DNA of 64,000 bases from an uncultured Pirellulales bacterium (GCA_938015445.1 CALLPE010000029.1:96084-160083), one strand, 5' to 3'. Counted from the stretch's first letter, positions 37,887-46,550 are shown. Made by a program: numbers and translations. Notes: generated by a model not told the origin, from the sequence alone.

Positions 37887-39098
37887 ATGAACGAACGATT
37901 CGCACTAGTCGAAACCATGTTGCACGATCTGTTCCGCTTGATAGTGATAGTGCTAGCGGTGGCGATTTTTTGCGGATGTTCTAAGCCGCTGCTGAGCCAA
38001 AAGATGGTTTTGCCCTGGCAAAAAGAAGAACCGCCTGGACCGCCCACCAAGATTGTGGCCATTTGGACAGATGCGGTGTTGCACCAGCCGAATCATAAGC
38101 CGCGGCGCGGCTTTGGCGGCCGGTTGATGTTCTACGACGCTAAAGGCAAAGAGCCGATCCAGGTAGAAGGGGAACTAATTGTTTACGCCTTCGACGAGAC
38201 TGGCGGAAACTACAACAAGGTGGCGCCAGACCGCAAGTACGTGTTCACCAAAGAGCAATTGGCTCAGCACTACAGCAAGTCGAACATCGGCCACTCTTAC
38301 AGCATTTGGATTCCTTGGGACGAGGCCGGTGGGCCGCAGCGCGAGATAAGTCTGATTGTGCGCTTTGTACCCACCAACGGCGAGGTGATCGTCAGCGAGC
38401 AGACCAGGCACGTTCTGCCCGGCGCAAAGCCGGAACAAGCCGCCTCACCGCCAGACCGCAGCCCCTGGCAAAACTGCAATTCCGCGACTGCTGCCGCCTG
38501 CCAATCGCCAGCCGGAAGGCACGCTCAGGCAGCTTTTGGGGCTGAAAACGGGGCTTTCCAGCAGACCGGCCCGGGAGATGTCCGAGCCGTTTCGCACGAT
38601 GCACCGCAGGCAAGTTCCCAGAACGTCGCTCACACTGTGTTTGGGGCCGACCGGGTTGCCGAAGCAATCGATCAATCGGCCGGTACAGGACGGCGGATGC
38701 AAACCACCACCATACCAGTGGCGCCTGCCTTCGGGCGCCCCGGCCCGATTGTAAATAGCGCGCCGTTCAGAGAAATCAAAAACCACTCGCCCGCCGCCGG
38801 GGCGAGGAACCAATCGCCATCCGTTAGCCCGCCACCGACGGCGCCAGTAGATCAAGGGGCCAATGCCGCAGCGGCTAGTTCGAGCGGTCAGGCTGCTCAG
38901 CCGCCACCTGCAACTCATTCTGGACTCGCCAGACCCCGGGCTCTAGGAGAGCCAATCTCTCGGCTACCGCGCGATCGTGCGCCGTGGCAACCGTACCCCG
39001 TAGTACCACCGTTCCGTCCGGTTGGAGGTTTACCTCAACCGGCGAGCGGAAGCGGACCGATGGAGAGCGGGCAATCCGCTCAGCCAGCTTTGAATTGA
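37887..39098 (+). CDS. Putative lipoprotein with planctomycete Ig/C2-like domain
   Basis: 403 aa. A hydrophobic N-terminus (LIVIVLAVAIFCGCSKPL) has a weak lipobox ending at Cys31. Residues 54-179 are beta-rich (GGRLMFYDAKG, YVFTKEQLAQHY, IWIPWDEAGGPQREISLIVR) and match the domain in the lipoprotein at 4336-5856: KPRRGFGG/KRRRSGSEG, then [YW]-x-F-[ST]-x-[ED]-[EQ]-[IL]-A, I-x-x-PW, and L-x-V-R-[FY]. The remaining 220 residues are low complexity (Pro/Ala/Gln-rich). The TTG at 37881 is in frame but ATG 37887 is preferred. Its last 224 bp overlap the opposite-strand BON-domain gene, whose conserved end is certain, so the tail of this protein may be recently acquired. It follows the secretin by 89 bp and may be co-transcribed with it. 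Confidence 0.75.
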   Translation: MNERFALVETMLHDLFRLIVIVLAVAIFCGCSKPLLSQKMVLPWQKEEPPGPPTKIVAIWTDAVLHQPNHKPRRGFGGRLMFYDAKGKEPIQVEGELIVYAFDETGGNYNKVAPDRKYVFTKEQLAQHYSKSNIGHSYSIWIPWDEAGGPQREISLIVRFVPTNGEVIVSEQTRHVLPGAKPEQAASPPDRSPWQNCNSATAAACQSPAGRHAQAAFGAENGAFQQTGPGDVRAVSHDAPQASSQNVAHTVFGADRVAEAIDQSAGTGRRMQTTTIPVAPAFGRPGPIVNSAPFREIKNHSPAAGARNQSPSVSPPPTAPVDQGANAAAASSSGQAAQPPPATHSGLARPRALGEPISRLPRDRAPWQPYPVVPPFRPVGGLPQPASGSGPMESGQSAQPALN

Positions 39099-39855
39099 CC
39101 TGGGAGCGTTGCGGCTGCGGGTGCTCGAAGGCGACTTGCAGGGTTGCCGGGATTTCGCGGTTGGTCATACCTGTTCGGCCAGCACCATACATTCCGGCGC
39201 CGGTTCCCCCAAGACCGCCGAGGCCGAAACCTGACGTGGCAGCGCCGGTCGTCCCGCGCATTCCGCCCAACCCTGTGCGCAAAGCGCCGGTCTGTAACGT
39301 GCCGGTGCGCATGGTTGCGCCCAGTGTACCCATATTCCCCATCATACCCGTGTTACCCACACCACCGCGCAATCGCTGGTTGACCGACTGCCCTTGCGTG
39401 GATTGACTGGCCATGATCCCGCCTAGCAAACCGGCGGCATAATCGCGGCTGTCGGCCCCGACGAAACCGCCTTGGCGGGCCTGCTGCATGAACTGCGTGC
39501 CGGTGGTGCTCATTCCCGTGGCACCAGTCGTTCCACCCATTCCACCCAAGCCGGAAGTGCCGCCCATCCCTGTACCGGTCAATCCCCGTCCGCCGGAGGC
39601 CATTCCACCAGTAAAGCCAGACGCCCCTGCGGTAAGTCCTTGCCCATAAGTGCGGGTGCCGAACATGCCCGAGCTGGTTGATGTACTGGTCGTGGTACCG
39701 CCAGTCATCCCGGTGGCGACCGTTCCGATGCCGCCAGTGGTTCCGATGCCACCGGTCATACCGGTAGTTTGTCCGGTATTGACCTGGCCGAAAGCCGCTT
39801 CAAGGCACACCCCGGCGGCAATAATCGCCAAACCGGCAAACACAGTAGCGCGCAT
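38875..39855 (-). CDS. Exported Gly/Met/Thr-rich protein with C-terminal BON domain
   Basis: 326 aa. A perfect ribosome binding site, AAAGGAGGTG, lies 6-8 nt before the ATG at 39855, which starts a signal peptide (MRATVFAGLAIIAAGVCLEA AFG, cut expected after AFG). Residues 25-240 are highly biased (GMTGGIGTTGG, MASGGRGLTGTGMGG). Residues 255-320 form a BON domain (VNSKLAERIA, RSPVEVNLQPDGTVVLRGTV, AVAERLALLEPGVWRVQNEL), a fold found in OsmY and secretin-associated proteins that is thought to contact membranes or envelope partners. It converges on and overlaps the 3' end of the lipoprotein gene at 37887-39098 by 224 bp. The function is unknown, but it is clearly an envelope protein. Confidence 0.85.
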   Translation of the reverse strand: MRATVFAGLAIIAAGVCLEAAFGQVNTGQTTGMTGGIGTTGGIGTVATGMTGGTTTSTSTSSGMFGTRTYGQGLTAGASGFTGGMASGGRGLTGTGMGGTSGLGGMGGTTGATGMSTTGTQFMQQARQGGFVGADSRDYAAGLLGGIMASQSTQGQSVNQRLRGGVGNTGMMGNMGTLGATMRTGTLQTGALRTGLGGMRGTTGAATSGFGLGGLGGTGAGMYGAGRTGMTNREIPATLQVAFEHPQPQRSQVNSKLAERIARSPSVRFRSPVEVNLQPDGTVVLRGTVATAHDRAVAERLALLEPGVWRVQNELQVAAEQPDRSN

Positions 39856-39978
39856 GGCTGCACCTCCTTTTCTTGGCAAGCCCGCTGGCAAGCCGTTCCC
39901 CCCTCTGCACGTATCGTACAGCATAGGCGCAGAGCTGCCAACTATTTACTGAAACCCCGACGGCCAACCAGAGTTTCG

Positions 39979-40026
39979 CAGCTTTACCCGCAGGGTTGTT
40001 TACAGCTTTACCCGTAAGGTTGGGGA
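39979..40026. repeat. 24-bp tandem repeat between two genes
   Basis: CAGCTTTACCCGCAGGGTTG at 39979 recurs as CAGCTTTACCCGTAAGGTTG at 40003 (24-bp step), in the 220-bp gap between the BON-domain gene and nagA. Confidence 0.85.
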
Positions 40027-40076
40027 TGAGGTGCGCCGTATCTTGTAGCTGCGGAGTATCTTGTGGCCGAGGCTCA

Positions 40077-41297
40077 CTACGCGCGATAAACCAGCTTTCC
40101 GCCACAGAAAGTGGCAAGCACATGGATTTCGCCTGTCCCCTCTTTGGAGGTTGGCCCCACGCTGAACACCACCAAATCGGCCGACCTCGGCTCCTCAAAG
40201 CCCGCAGGGCATAACCCGAGCAGCGCTGCCGGGCGCACAGACGCCATCGCCACAGCGTCGGCCAACGAAAGTCCGGCGAAGTGCATAGCATTCACCAGTC
40301 CTACGCTGATCGGAGCCGTTGCACCGGCGAGCAACTCGCGCTGACCGGCGATGACGAGTTTGCCGTCGGGCAGAATTTCCACATCGCAAAGATTTCCTGG
40401 ATAGCGCCCCGGCGGCAGCCCGGCCATGCCTGACATGTCGCTAACCAAGATGCACCGCTCGGGCGACTTGGCCCTGACCAGCGACTTGACCACCGGCGGC
40501 GGCAAGTGATGGCCGTCGACGATCAGGCTTGCAACAAGCCGGTCTTCAGCCAGTTGCGCCCAGATGCAATTGTTGTGGCGCGGCAGAACACTGGGGCAGC
40601 CGTTGCCCAAATGGGTACTCAGCCGGGCACCGGCGTCGGCTGCGGCACGGACTAACTGGGCGTCGGCCATGGTGTGTCCAATGCCCACGACCACTCCACT
40701 AGCAGTAGCGCGCGCAATGAACTCCAACGCGCCGGGCAGCTCGGGAGCAAGCGTTATGACGCGGATGCACCCCTCGGCGGCATCTTGCAAGCGTTGGAAC
40801 TCGTTGAAATCGGGCAAGCGGCAGTGCTGTCGCGGATGCGCTCCGCGAGCACCGTCTTCCGGCGAGATGTACGGCCCTTCCAAGTGGATTCCAGCGATCA
40901 AGCGCTCGGTATCGGCCGATTGCTTGCACGCCTCGACCACCGCCCGCACGGCACGCAAAAGATTTTCGTGGCTTTCGGTGGTCAGCGTGGGCAGCAGCCG
41001 CGTCACCCCGAAACTGGGCATCACAGCAGCGATGCTGGCGACTTTCTCGGCGGTGATCGTCGGCGCGCTGAATTCCTGCCCGCCGTAGCCGTTGACCTGA
41101 ATGTCGATCAACCCTGGCGATACCCAGGGAAGTGACTCGGTTTGGTCGGCCGTTTCAGGCCAAGCCGGGATAATTGCGACCAGTGTTCCGGCAGAAAGCT
41201 CCAACTTGACAATCTGGCCGGTGTCATACCGGCGAGCAACTATCACCGCTTGGCGCGCTTGCTGGTGTGCCGATCGGTCAGCGCCCATTGCTGCCAT
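40077..41297 (-). CDS. nagA: N-acetylglucosamine-6-phosphate deacetylase
   Basis: A 406-aa amidohydrolase that removes acetate from GlcNAc-6-phosphate, the committed step in amino-sugar recycling in the cytoplasm. Metal and catalytic blocks are visible: PGLIDIQVNGYGG, GIHLEGPYISPEDGARGAH (Glu140), VGIGHTMADAQ, STHLGNGCP, LIVDGHHLPP and the catalytic-Asp segment LVSDMSGMAGLP. The canonical THLFNAM is THLGNGCPSVLP here, as in planctomycete NagA-like enzymes. I use the ATG at 41297, which overlaps the end of the upstream gene by 20 bp; ATG 41288 is equally possible. A longer frame to 41402 lies inside that gene and is rejected. There is no nagB or transporter nearby. Confidence 0.9.
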   Translation of the reverse strand: MAAMGADRSAHQQARQAVIVARRYDTGQIVKLELSAGTLVAIIPAWPETADQTESLPWVSPGLIDIQVNGYGGQEFSAPTITAEKVASIAAVMPSFGVTRLLPTLTTESHENLLRAVRAVVEACKQSADTERLIAGIHLEGPYISPEDGARGAHPRQHCRLPDFNEFQRLQDAAEGCIRVITLAPELPGALEFIARATASGVVVGIGHTMADAQLVRAAADAGARLSTHLGNGCPSVLPRHNNCIWAQLAEDRLVASLIVDGHHLPPPVVKSLVRAKSPERCILVSDMSGMAGLPPGRYPGNLCDVEILPDGKLVIAGQRELLAGATAPISVGLVNAMHFAGLSLADAVAMASVRPAALLGLCPAGFEEPRSADLVVFSVGPTSKEGTGEIHVLATFCGGKLVYRA

Positions 41298-41688
41298 TAA
41301 GGTACAACACGTAGTAGGGCCAGCCCTGTCCGGACCATCGGTAGGGATAGGCCGGGTTGTTCGAGGTCCAGCCGGGCGAGTAATCCCAGTGCATTGGGTC
41401 AACAGACACCCGCGGCCGCGAGTTCGATAGTCCGAACCACTTCATGGCCGCCAACCGGTTGGCCCGCTGCTCCGCCCGAAACTCTGCCGCCCGACGCACA
41501 GCCATTTTCGGGTCAAGGTACATCTGCAATTGCTGTTGATAGAACCACATTTCGGGCGTGGGCGTCAAGTCGCCGGTTGAAACCAGCGGCTGCCCCAGAC
41601 TTTTTTCCTGCGTGGGACGATCAGCCGCAGCCGAAGCTGTCGTCAGCAGCACAACCGCGCAAACGATCAAGGCAGCGATTAGTCTCAT
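41278..41688 (-). CDS. Small exported hypothetical protein, coupled to nagA
   Basis: 136 aa with a clear signal peptide (MRLIAALIVCAVVLLTTASA, cleavage near AAA). The mature part is charged and aromatic, with EMWFYQQQLQMYLDPKMAVR and a Tyr/Trp-rich end (PGWTSNNPAYPYRWSGQGWP). AAAGG about 10 nt before the ATG supports the start. Its end overlaps the start of nagA, so the two are probably translated together. The family is not recognised; a surface or periplasmic role is the most that can be said. Confidence 0.75.
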   Translation of the reverse strand: MRLIAALIVCAVVLLTTASAAADRPTQEKSLGQPLVSTGDLTPTPEMWFYQQQLQMYLDPKMAVRRAAEFRAEQRANRLAAMKWFGLSNSRPRVSVDPMHWDYSPGWTSNNPAYPYRWSGQGWPYYVLYLNGSNGR

Positions 41689-42128
41689 TGTTGCCAGCCT
41701 TTCATCAAGTCAAAGTTTCCAGTTTCACATCAACTGTGGTGCCCGTGCTAGTCCACTGCGCAGTAACAGTGGACTCTATCTACGCTTCGGCTTTTGACGA
41801 TTGTCTGGATGAGACCGATTTTGCCGATTGTGACGGCCATCGCACAATATGGGGAAAATAGGTAGGCTGGAAAATACGCCTGCGGCCTATTCCGCCAGTG
41901 AGTTGCACGAGCTCACGGGCGCAGTGACGGGATGCCATTTCCTGTCGGGGGCCGCGACTTCGCCGGACAGCTATTGGACATTTCAGCTACCCAAGGCGAC
42001 CGGCTATCTCGAGCGTTTCTTCTTGTCGCAGTAGACAGAGACGAGAAGACTAGTATGTTTACTGCGATTCAGACCTTTAAGCAAACCAGCGGCGGGCAAC
42101 GCTTGCTGGTTGGAGTCGCACGGCTGTT
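41689..42128. other. Intergenic region without recognisable gene
   Basis: 440 bp between two minus-strand genes. Short open frames exist but lack ribosome binding sites and composition typical of genes. It should contain the promoter of the exported-protein/nagA pair. No element is recognised. Confidence 0.4.
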
Positions 42129-42977
42129 TCATGCAATCGGACCAGGCCGAATCTGAACAAGCTGCCGATACTCTTCTGGTCCGCCACGCAGCACTAGCAC
42201 GTAAACCAGACCATCCTCTTGCCAGATCGCTGCGCTACACATGCCGGTGCTAAGATTCGGCGAAGCGGGCGGAATGTCGGGCAAGCCGCCCACCGGCGCT
42301 TGCAAGACGTACAGCGTGGCGAGCAGCCCTTGCGGTCCAAAAAAATCGTACGCCACTCCCTCCCACCGGAGCTGCGGCATGTCGCCATCGGACGAGGCGA
42401 GTTGTCGCCATTGTATTTGGGCTTGTTGCGCTACAAAGGCGCTCAGCGGGTACTTCTCCGGAGCCTCGGCCAGCGGGCGCGATTCAAACACTCCCGCGAA
42501 ATCCTGCTCGTCATTGAACCGCGCGATCGCCCAATCCAGCAGTTGATGAGGGGAAACCGTCTGCGGAGCCGGCCTGGCCAACCATACGGCCACGAATAGC
42601 GACGCGGCCACAGCCAGCAATGCTGCCCCGGCTGCTCCCAACAGCCTGCGCCGGCGACGATCCGTCGACCGATCCGATGCTGTCGGCTGGCCGCTGATGG
42701 CCTTTTCGGCTCTGGCCGCAATCGCTGCCGCAGTTCGACTTTCGGCTAACCGTTGCTTAATTCGCTCAGAAAGTCCCTCCGGCGGACACACGTCGTGCAG
42801 TGCGGCCGACAGCTTGGCGTCGATCTTCTGGATGCGCTGCAAAAGCTGTTCCAACTGGGCACCATCGCTGAAGGCCGCAGCCAGCTCGGCCAGCAGAGGA
42901 TCATCCTGCTCAGTCCCGTGGGAACGGCAAACCTCCAACAGTTCCAGGAGGCGGCGATCGAATGTCGGTTCGCTCAT
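42129..42977 (-). CDS. Putative transmembrane anti-sigma factor
   Basis: 282 aa. Residues 1-105 are cytoplasmic and helical (FDRRLLELLEVCRSHGTEQD). A Lys/Arg-rich stop (DRRRRRLLG) precedes a single span (AAGAALLAVAASLFVAVWLA), and about 145 residues are periplasmic (TVSPHQLLDWAIARFNDEQD). It lies 123 bp downstream of an ECF sigma gene on the same strand, the usual place of its anti-sigma partner. The HxxxCxxC zinc motif of ZAS anti-sigma factors is not visible, so it would be a non-zinc type. The periplasmic domain could be the sensor. The ATG at 42977 is preferred over a start 27 nt upstream. The function is inferred mostly from context and topology. Confidence 0.75.
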   Translation of the reverse strand: MSEPTFDRRLLELLEVCRSHGTEQDDPLLAELAAAFSDGAQLEQLLQRIQKIDAKLSAALHDVCPPEGLSERIKQRLAESRTAAAIAARAEKAISGQPTASDRSTDRRRRRLLGAAGAALLAVAASLFVAVWLARPAPQTVSPHQLLDWAIARFNDEQDFAGVFESRPLAEAPEKYPLSAFVAQQAQIQWRQLASSDGDMPQLRWEGVAYDFFGPQGLLATLYVLQAPVGGLPDIPPASPNLSTGMCSAAIWQEDGLVYVLVLRGGPEEYRQLVQIRPGPIA

Positions 42978-43100
42978 CAAATTGCCGCTTGCTGCTCGAT
43001 ACAAACTTCCGCAACGCTGGCACGTCGTTTCGCACCAGTTACATGTAAGCCGTCTTCAGCACACTGCCGCCCGGCCGCTGTCGGCAATTGGACAACATGC

Positions 43101-43637
43101 TTACAGCGGCGTTGGTTCCTGCCGCCGCGCCCGTCTCAACTGGGCGGCAAACAGCCGGTTGCGCAAATGCTGTTTAGCTCGCGCCAGGCGACTCATCACT
43201 GTTCCCATGGGCAGTCCCAGCCGGTCGGCTATCTGACGGTACGATAACTCCTCGAAGTAAAACATCAACAGCACTAGCCGGAAATCGTCCGGCAACTCGT
43301 CCAAGGCCTCTTGCAACCGCTGACGGTCGATGTCGTCTTGGCCCGTCGGTTCTGCCGGTATACTATCGGGGCTAAGCGACAGACTGCTCATGTCCACCGG
43401 CCGCCGCCGAGCACGCGACTTCAAATAGCAGTTCCTCGTGATGGCCAGTAGCCAATTCCGTGCGTTTTCCGACCGCCACAACTGGTCCGAGTGCTGCTGA
43501 GCTATCAGGAAGACCTGTTGTGTGATCTCCTCGGCTGTATCGACCGCACCGCTCAGCCGGTAAGCATAAGCGTAAACGGCCCGATAGTGCTCTGCCACCA
43601 GAGCTTCCATATCCGGCTTGTGGCGGTCGTCCGGCAT
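43101..43637 (-). CDS. ECF-type RNA polymerase sigma factor
   Basis: 178 aa, the normal size. Region 2 is clear (LVAEHYRAVYAYAYRLSGAV DTAEEITQQVF), with the -10 recognition helix around residues 45-65 (WRSENARNWLLAITRNCYLK). Region 4 has the helix-turn-helix LPDDFRLVLLMFYFEELSYR, QIADRLGLPMGTVMSRLARA that reads the -35 element. The ATG at 43637 starts right before region 2; a longer frame to 43775 adds an unrelated N-terminus. The downstream membrane gene is probably its anti-sigma factor, so the pair would respond to an envelope signal. Autoregulation is usual for such pairs, but no promoter was identified. Confidence 0.95.
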   Translation of the reverse strand: MPDDRHKPDMEALVAEHYRAVYAYAYRLSGAVDTAEEITQQVFLIAQQHSDQLWRSENARNWLLAITRNCYLKSRARRRPVDMSSLSLSPDSIPAEPTGQDDIDRQRLQEALDELPDDFRLVLLMFYFEELSYRQIADRLGLPMGTVMSRLARAKQHLRNRLFAAQLRRARRQEPTPL

Positions 43638-43904
43638 CGGTAGCCCACTAAACACATAGAGCCGACCAGCGGCGTAAATATTCCGCAGTCTGCCGAGAAA
43701 TACTAGGGTTGGCCCATCGTATCGGGTAGTACAGCCATAAACTCCTTTTCGAGTGCTGAATATTGCGGGCAACAAGGGGTATTTTTGGCAATTGTAGCCC
43801 GTTGGGGAATAATTTCACAGCACCGGGTATCTAAGATATGTAGCTCCGGGAGTGGTTCTCGGGCAGCAGGTGAGTACTACTGAATGTACTGGAAGGGTGA
43901 CGCG

Positions 43905-44087
43905 ATGAAGAAGTTGGCGGTGTTTCTGATGTGCTTGAGCGTGAGCATGTTCGCTTGGGGTTGCGGCAGCGGCGATGCCAAAAAGGCGCCGACCAAACCG
44001 CCTGCGGAGAAAAAAGAAGAGCAGAAGAAGACCGAGGAGCAGAAGCAACCTGAAACTCAACCGGCTCCCGAAGGGGAAAAGAAGTAG
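43905..44087 (+). CDS. Small Lys/Glu/Pro-rich lipoprotein
   Basis: 60 aa. MKKLAVFLMCLSVSMFAWGC is a lipoprotein-like signal ending at Cys20 with a weak lipobox (AWG-C). The mature part is only 40 residues, with repeated KK/EE/PP (KKAPTKPPAEKKEEQKKTEE). GAAGGG lies 7 nt upstream of the ATG; an in-frame ATG at 43884 is less likely because it would break the signal. The gene has its own intrinsic terminator 74 bp after the stop, which supports it being a real, probably well expressed, single-gene unit. Function unknown; abundant small lipoproteins often space or link envelope layers. Confidence 0.75.
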   Translation: MKKLAVFLMCLSVSMFAWGCGSGDAKKAPTKPPAEKKEEQKKTEEQKQPETQPAPEGEKK

Positions 44088-44160
44088 TCCTAATCGGTCT
44101 GCAATAACCGTTCACGAGCTTGTAGCAGGCGCGCGCCGTGGGCACGACCTGCGCTGGTCT

Positions 44161-44208
44161 AAAAAGGGGGAAGCGTCCGCTCACGCTGGATGCGAGCCCC
44201 CTTTTTTT
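44161..44208 (+). terminator. Rho-independent terminator
   Basis: AAAAAGGGGG (44161-44170) pairs with CCCCCTTTTT (44197-44206), followed by further T. The loop contains a small internal hairpin AGCGT/ACGCT (44172-44187). It closes the small lipoprotein gene at 43905-44087. Confidence 0.9.
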
Positions 44209-44446
44209 GTTGCGCATTTCGCGCTTTGATTGCGCAGTGGTTCGTAGCGAACCGATCATCGCTGGCCTACACAGATGCCCGTATGCATTTGTCAGCGCCG
44301 TGCGGTGTGCCCGGTTTCAAATGAGTGTTCACCGGTTGAAAACCGACGCTCTGGGAACTCCGCTCCGCTAGCGGGCAGAAAGTTGGCCATCCCGGCAAAG
44401 TGGACAACCTGGGCAAGATGTTAGTAATTGCTGCGGCCCGACACAG

Positions 44447-45103
44447 CTACATCGCGTCGCGGTCCAGCGTCATATCGGCCTGCGGCTCGTGCGGATAGAA
44501 GTGGCGTGCGATGTTGTCAGCCAGCACGCGAACGAACTTTCGCCGGAAGGTTGCCTCCGAAGGCAAATCCATTGCCGGGATGCCCGTGTTGGGAGGATAG
44601 ACCGTCCTACCCGATTTCTCGAAGACCACCTTTCCCCCTTGGGTGCAATCGTGGACCGTCAGTAGCCAACTGGCCCGGCCTTGGTACAGAGTGTGGCTTT
44701 GCTGGGTAGCGAAATCCTGGATGTCTATCCCAACAACCATGTCAGCACCGACGGCGTTGCCCACCTCAGAGTACTCGTTCCACTGGTTGGCATCGACCCA
44801 GGATGCGACTTTCTGCGGGTCGACTATCTGGATCTTCTTGACGTTGCCGGCCAGATGCTGCGCTACGTCGCGTGCCAGTTCCTTGGTCACGGTGGGGTTA
44901 TTGAACTCCAAGCTGGGAAGCACGCGGCACACTACGGCCACCTTCTTGCCTTGCAGGCCGTTGAAAGCGGCATCGACCTTGTGGCTTTTCAGCATATAAG
45001 CTGCTACGGTGGCCAGGCTGCGACATCCGGCTGTGCCAAGCACGAACCCGGCCAACGCCAGGCACAACACGACCAGCCGATAACTAAATCCTTTTCGCCG
45101 CAT
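44447..45103 (-). CDS. Planctomycete lipoprotein of unknown function
   Basis: 218 aa. The signal is lipoprotein-like (LVVLCLALAGFVLGTAG-C27). The mature domain begins KKVAVVCRVLPSLEFNNPTV and contains VTKELARDVAQHLAGNVKKI, VGADMVVGIDIQDFATQQSH and YQGRASWLLTVHDC. This is the pattern of the TolB-N/GNA1162-like fold seen in lipoproteins that bind at the outer membrane. GAGGCAAGAAG precedes the ATG. It faces the small lipoprotein gene tail to tail. There is no adjacent partner gene, so the role is open. Confidence 0.8.
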   Translation of the reverse strand: MRRKGFSYRLVVLCLALAGFVLGTAGCRSLATVAAYMLKSHKVDAAFNGLQGKKVAVVCRVLPSLEFNNPTVTKELARDVAQHLAGNVKKIQIVDPQKVASWVDANQWNEYSEVGNAVGADMVVGIDIQDFATQQSHTLYQGRASWLLTVHDCTQGGKVVFEKSGRTVYPPNTGIPAMDLPSEATFRRKFVRVLADNIARHFYPHEPQADMTLDRDAM

Positions 45104-45152
45104 CTTCTTGCCTCGCGTCCGTGTTAGGCTTTAGGGCCAGAGGAACCTGCCC

Positions 45153-45272
45153 AGGGCATACGAGCTTGTAACCTACAACATTAGGGCATACAAGCTTGTA
45201 AGCTCCAACAACAGGGCATACGAGCTTGTAAGCTCCAACAACAGGGCGTACGAGCTTATAAACTCCAACAAT
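45153..45272. repeat. 30-bp minisatellite, 4 copies
   Basis: AGGGCATACGAGCTTGTAAG-type units start at 45153, 45183, 45213 and 45243, with no unique spacers between them, so this is not CRISPR. The array lies about 50 bp upstream of the lipoprotein start at 45103. The remaining 45273-45650 holds no recognisable gene. Confidence 0.95.
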
Positions 45273-45650
45273 ACAGGACCCTCAAAAACTTTGACTACCG
45301 CTGCAACTATGGACCCAACGCCACCAAGGGTCGTCTTGTTAGAGGCTCTTAGTTCGGGCAGGCAGCAGCAAACCGCGCCGTGGAAGCAGGCCAGAAGATA
45401 CCGACGACCGGCCCATCGTACAATAGCGGTTTGAACGGCCAAGATTTTGGGGATTTACGAACATGGGAACCTGCAAAAACTACAGAAGAACTTGTAAGGC
45501 GGACAGGAAAAAAATCGCGACTGGCGCAAGGGCGCCTGAACTTGGCGGCGGATGTCCGAACTATGAAACTTGCAATTCCCGATAACCCCAAATTTCCCAT
45601 CGCCCCCAATATCACCAACTTTAGCAGGTTTCGCAGGGGGTATCGAAGGT

Positions 45651-46445
45651 CTATGGGGTGGTGGGCAAGTCGACAAGACATATCCGCCGGATGGCCGTTG
45701 CCCGGCCAGTCTCAGGCTCCACCTCCACCAAGGTAGCATTTAGTCTGACGTCGCCGGAGGCCACCTCGAAGTGCGTGGGACGAAAAGTCACTGCTGTTTC
45801 CAGCACGCGGTCTATTCGTCGGCCAAGTATGCTTTCGTGCGGGCCGGTCATACCAACGTCGCACTGGAAGGCGGTTCCGCCGGGCAGGATTTGTTCGTCT
45901 GCGGTAGGCACGTGGGTATGAGTGCCTAGCACGGCGCTGACGCGCCCATCCAGGTAACGCCCCATCAGTTGTTTGTCGCTGGTGGCCTCGGCATGGAAAT
46001 CGACCAGCACCACTTTCACGTCCGTCGGCAAGGCAGCCAGCAACCGTTCGGCAGCTTGAAAGGGGCAATCGACCGGAGGCATGAACACACGGCCCAGCAA
46101 CACGAACACCGCCACCGGCACATCGTTGGCGGCTTTCAAAATCATCACATCTGCGCCGGGAGCCTGGGGCGGGTAATTGGCGGGGCGGACAATGCGGGTT
46201 TCGGACTGAAGCGTGGAGAAAATTTCCCGCCGCCGATAAGCATGGTCGCCTAGCGTTACCCCGTCGATGCCGGCGGCCAACAGTTCGCCAAAAATCTCCG
46301 GCGTGATCCCCGAACCGCCGGCCGCGTTTTCGCCGTTGGCAACCACCAAATCTATTTGCTCCTCCTGACGGAGCTGGCGGACCAATCTGCTGCAAATCTG
46401 CCGGCCGGGTTTACCAACGATGTCGCCAATCAAAAGCAGTTTCAC
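45651..46445 (-). CDS. YmdB-family metallophosphoesterase (TIGR00282)
   Basis: A 264-aa cytoplasmic dimetal phosphodiesterase. YmdB of Bacillus hydrolyses cyclic nucleotides and affects biofilm choice. The metal ligands are visible: Asp8 (LLLIGDIVGKPG), Glu39-Asn40 (VANGENAAGG), His68 (TLGDHAYRR), VDFHAEATSDK and GTHTHVPTAD. Position 67 is Asp where the family normally has Asn (GNHTWD), and the following W-D is Y-R. This is a variant site that may change metal or substrate preference. The length is typical. It is monocistronic, with a repeat array just upstream of its start. Confidence 0.93.
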   Translation of the reverse strand: MKLLLIGDIVGKPGRQICSRLVRQLRQEEQIDLVVANGENAAGGSGITPEIFGELLAAGIDGVTLGDHAYRRREIFSTLQSETRIVRPANYPPQAPGADVMILKAANDVPVAVFVLLGRVFMPPVDCPFQAAERLLAALPTDVKVVLVDFHAEATSDKQLMGRYLDGRVSAVLGTHTHVPTADEQILPGGTAFQCDVGMTGPHESILGRRIDRVLETAVTFRPTHFEVASGDVRLNATLVEVEPETGRATAIRRICLVDLPTTP

Positions 46446-46454
46446 GTTTGCTCA

Positions 46455-46550
46455 CCAGATGTACGTTCCTCATCAAGTATGTTATTCCTGACCACGTCTA
46501 TGTGCCGTCACCGGATACGTGTGCCCTCGCCAGATACATGCTCCACCACC
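46455..46550. repeat. Degenerate 19-bp repeat upstream of the YmdB-like gene
   Basis: Five diverged units (for example CCGGATACGTGTGCCCTCG at 46511 and CCAGATACATGCTCCACCA at 46530; the first, CCAGATGTACGTTCCTCAT, at 46455). The array begins 10 bp before the start codon. Confidence 0.65.

Noticed and set aside
45153..45272. 30-bp repeats as a CRISPR array
   Set aside because: Units follow each other without unique spacers, and no cas genes are present.
45173..45442. Minus-strand frame with LELTSSYALL repeats
   Set aside because: The repeats come from the 30-bp DNA array, and the rest of the frame is not protein-like.
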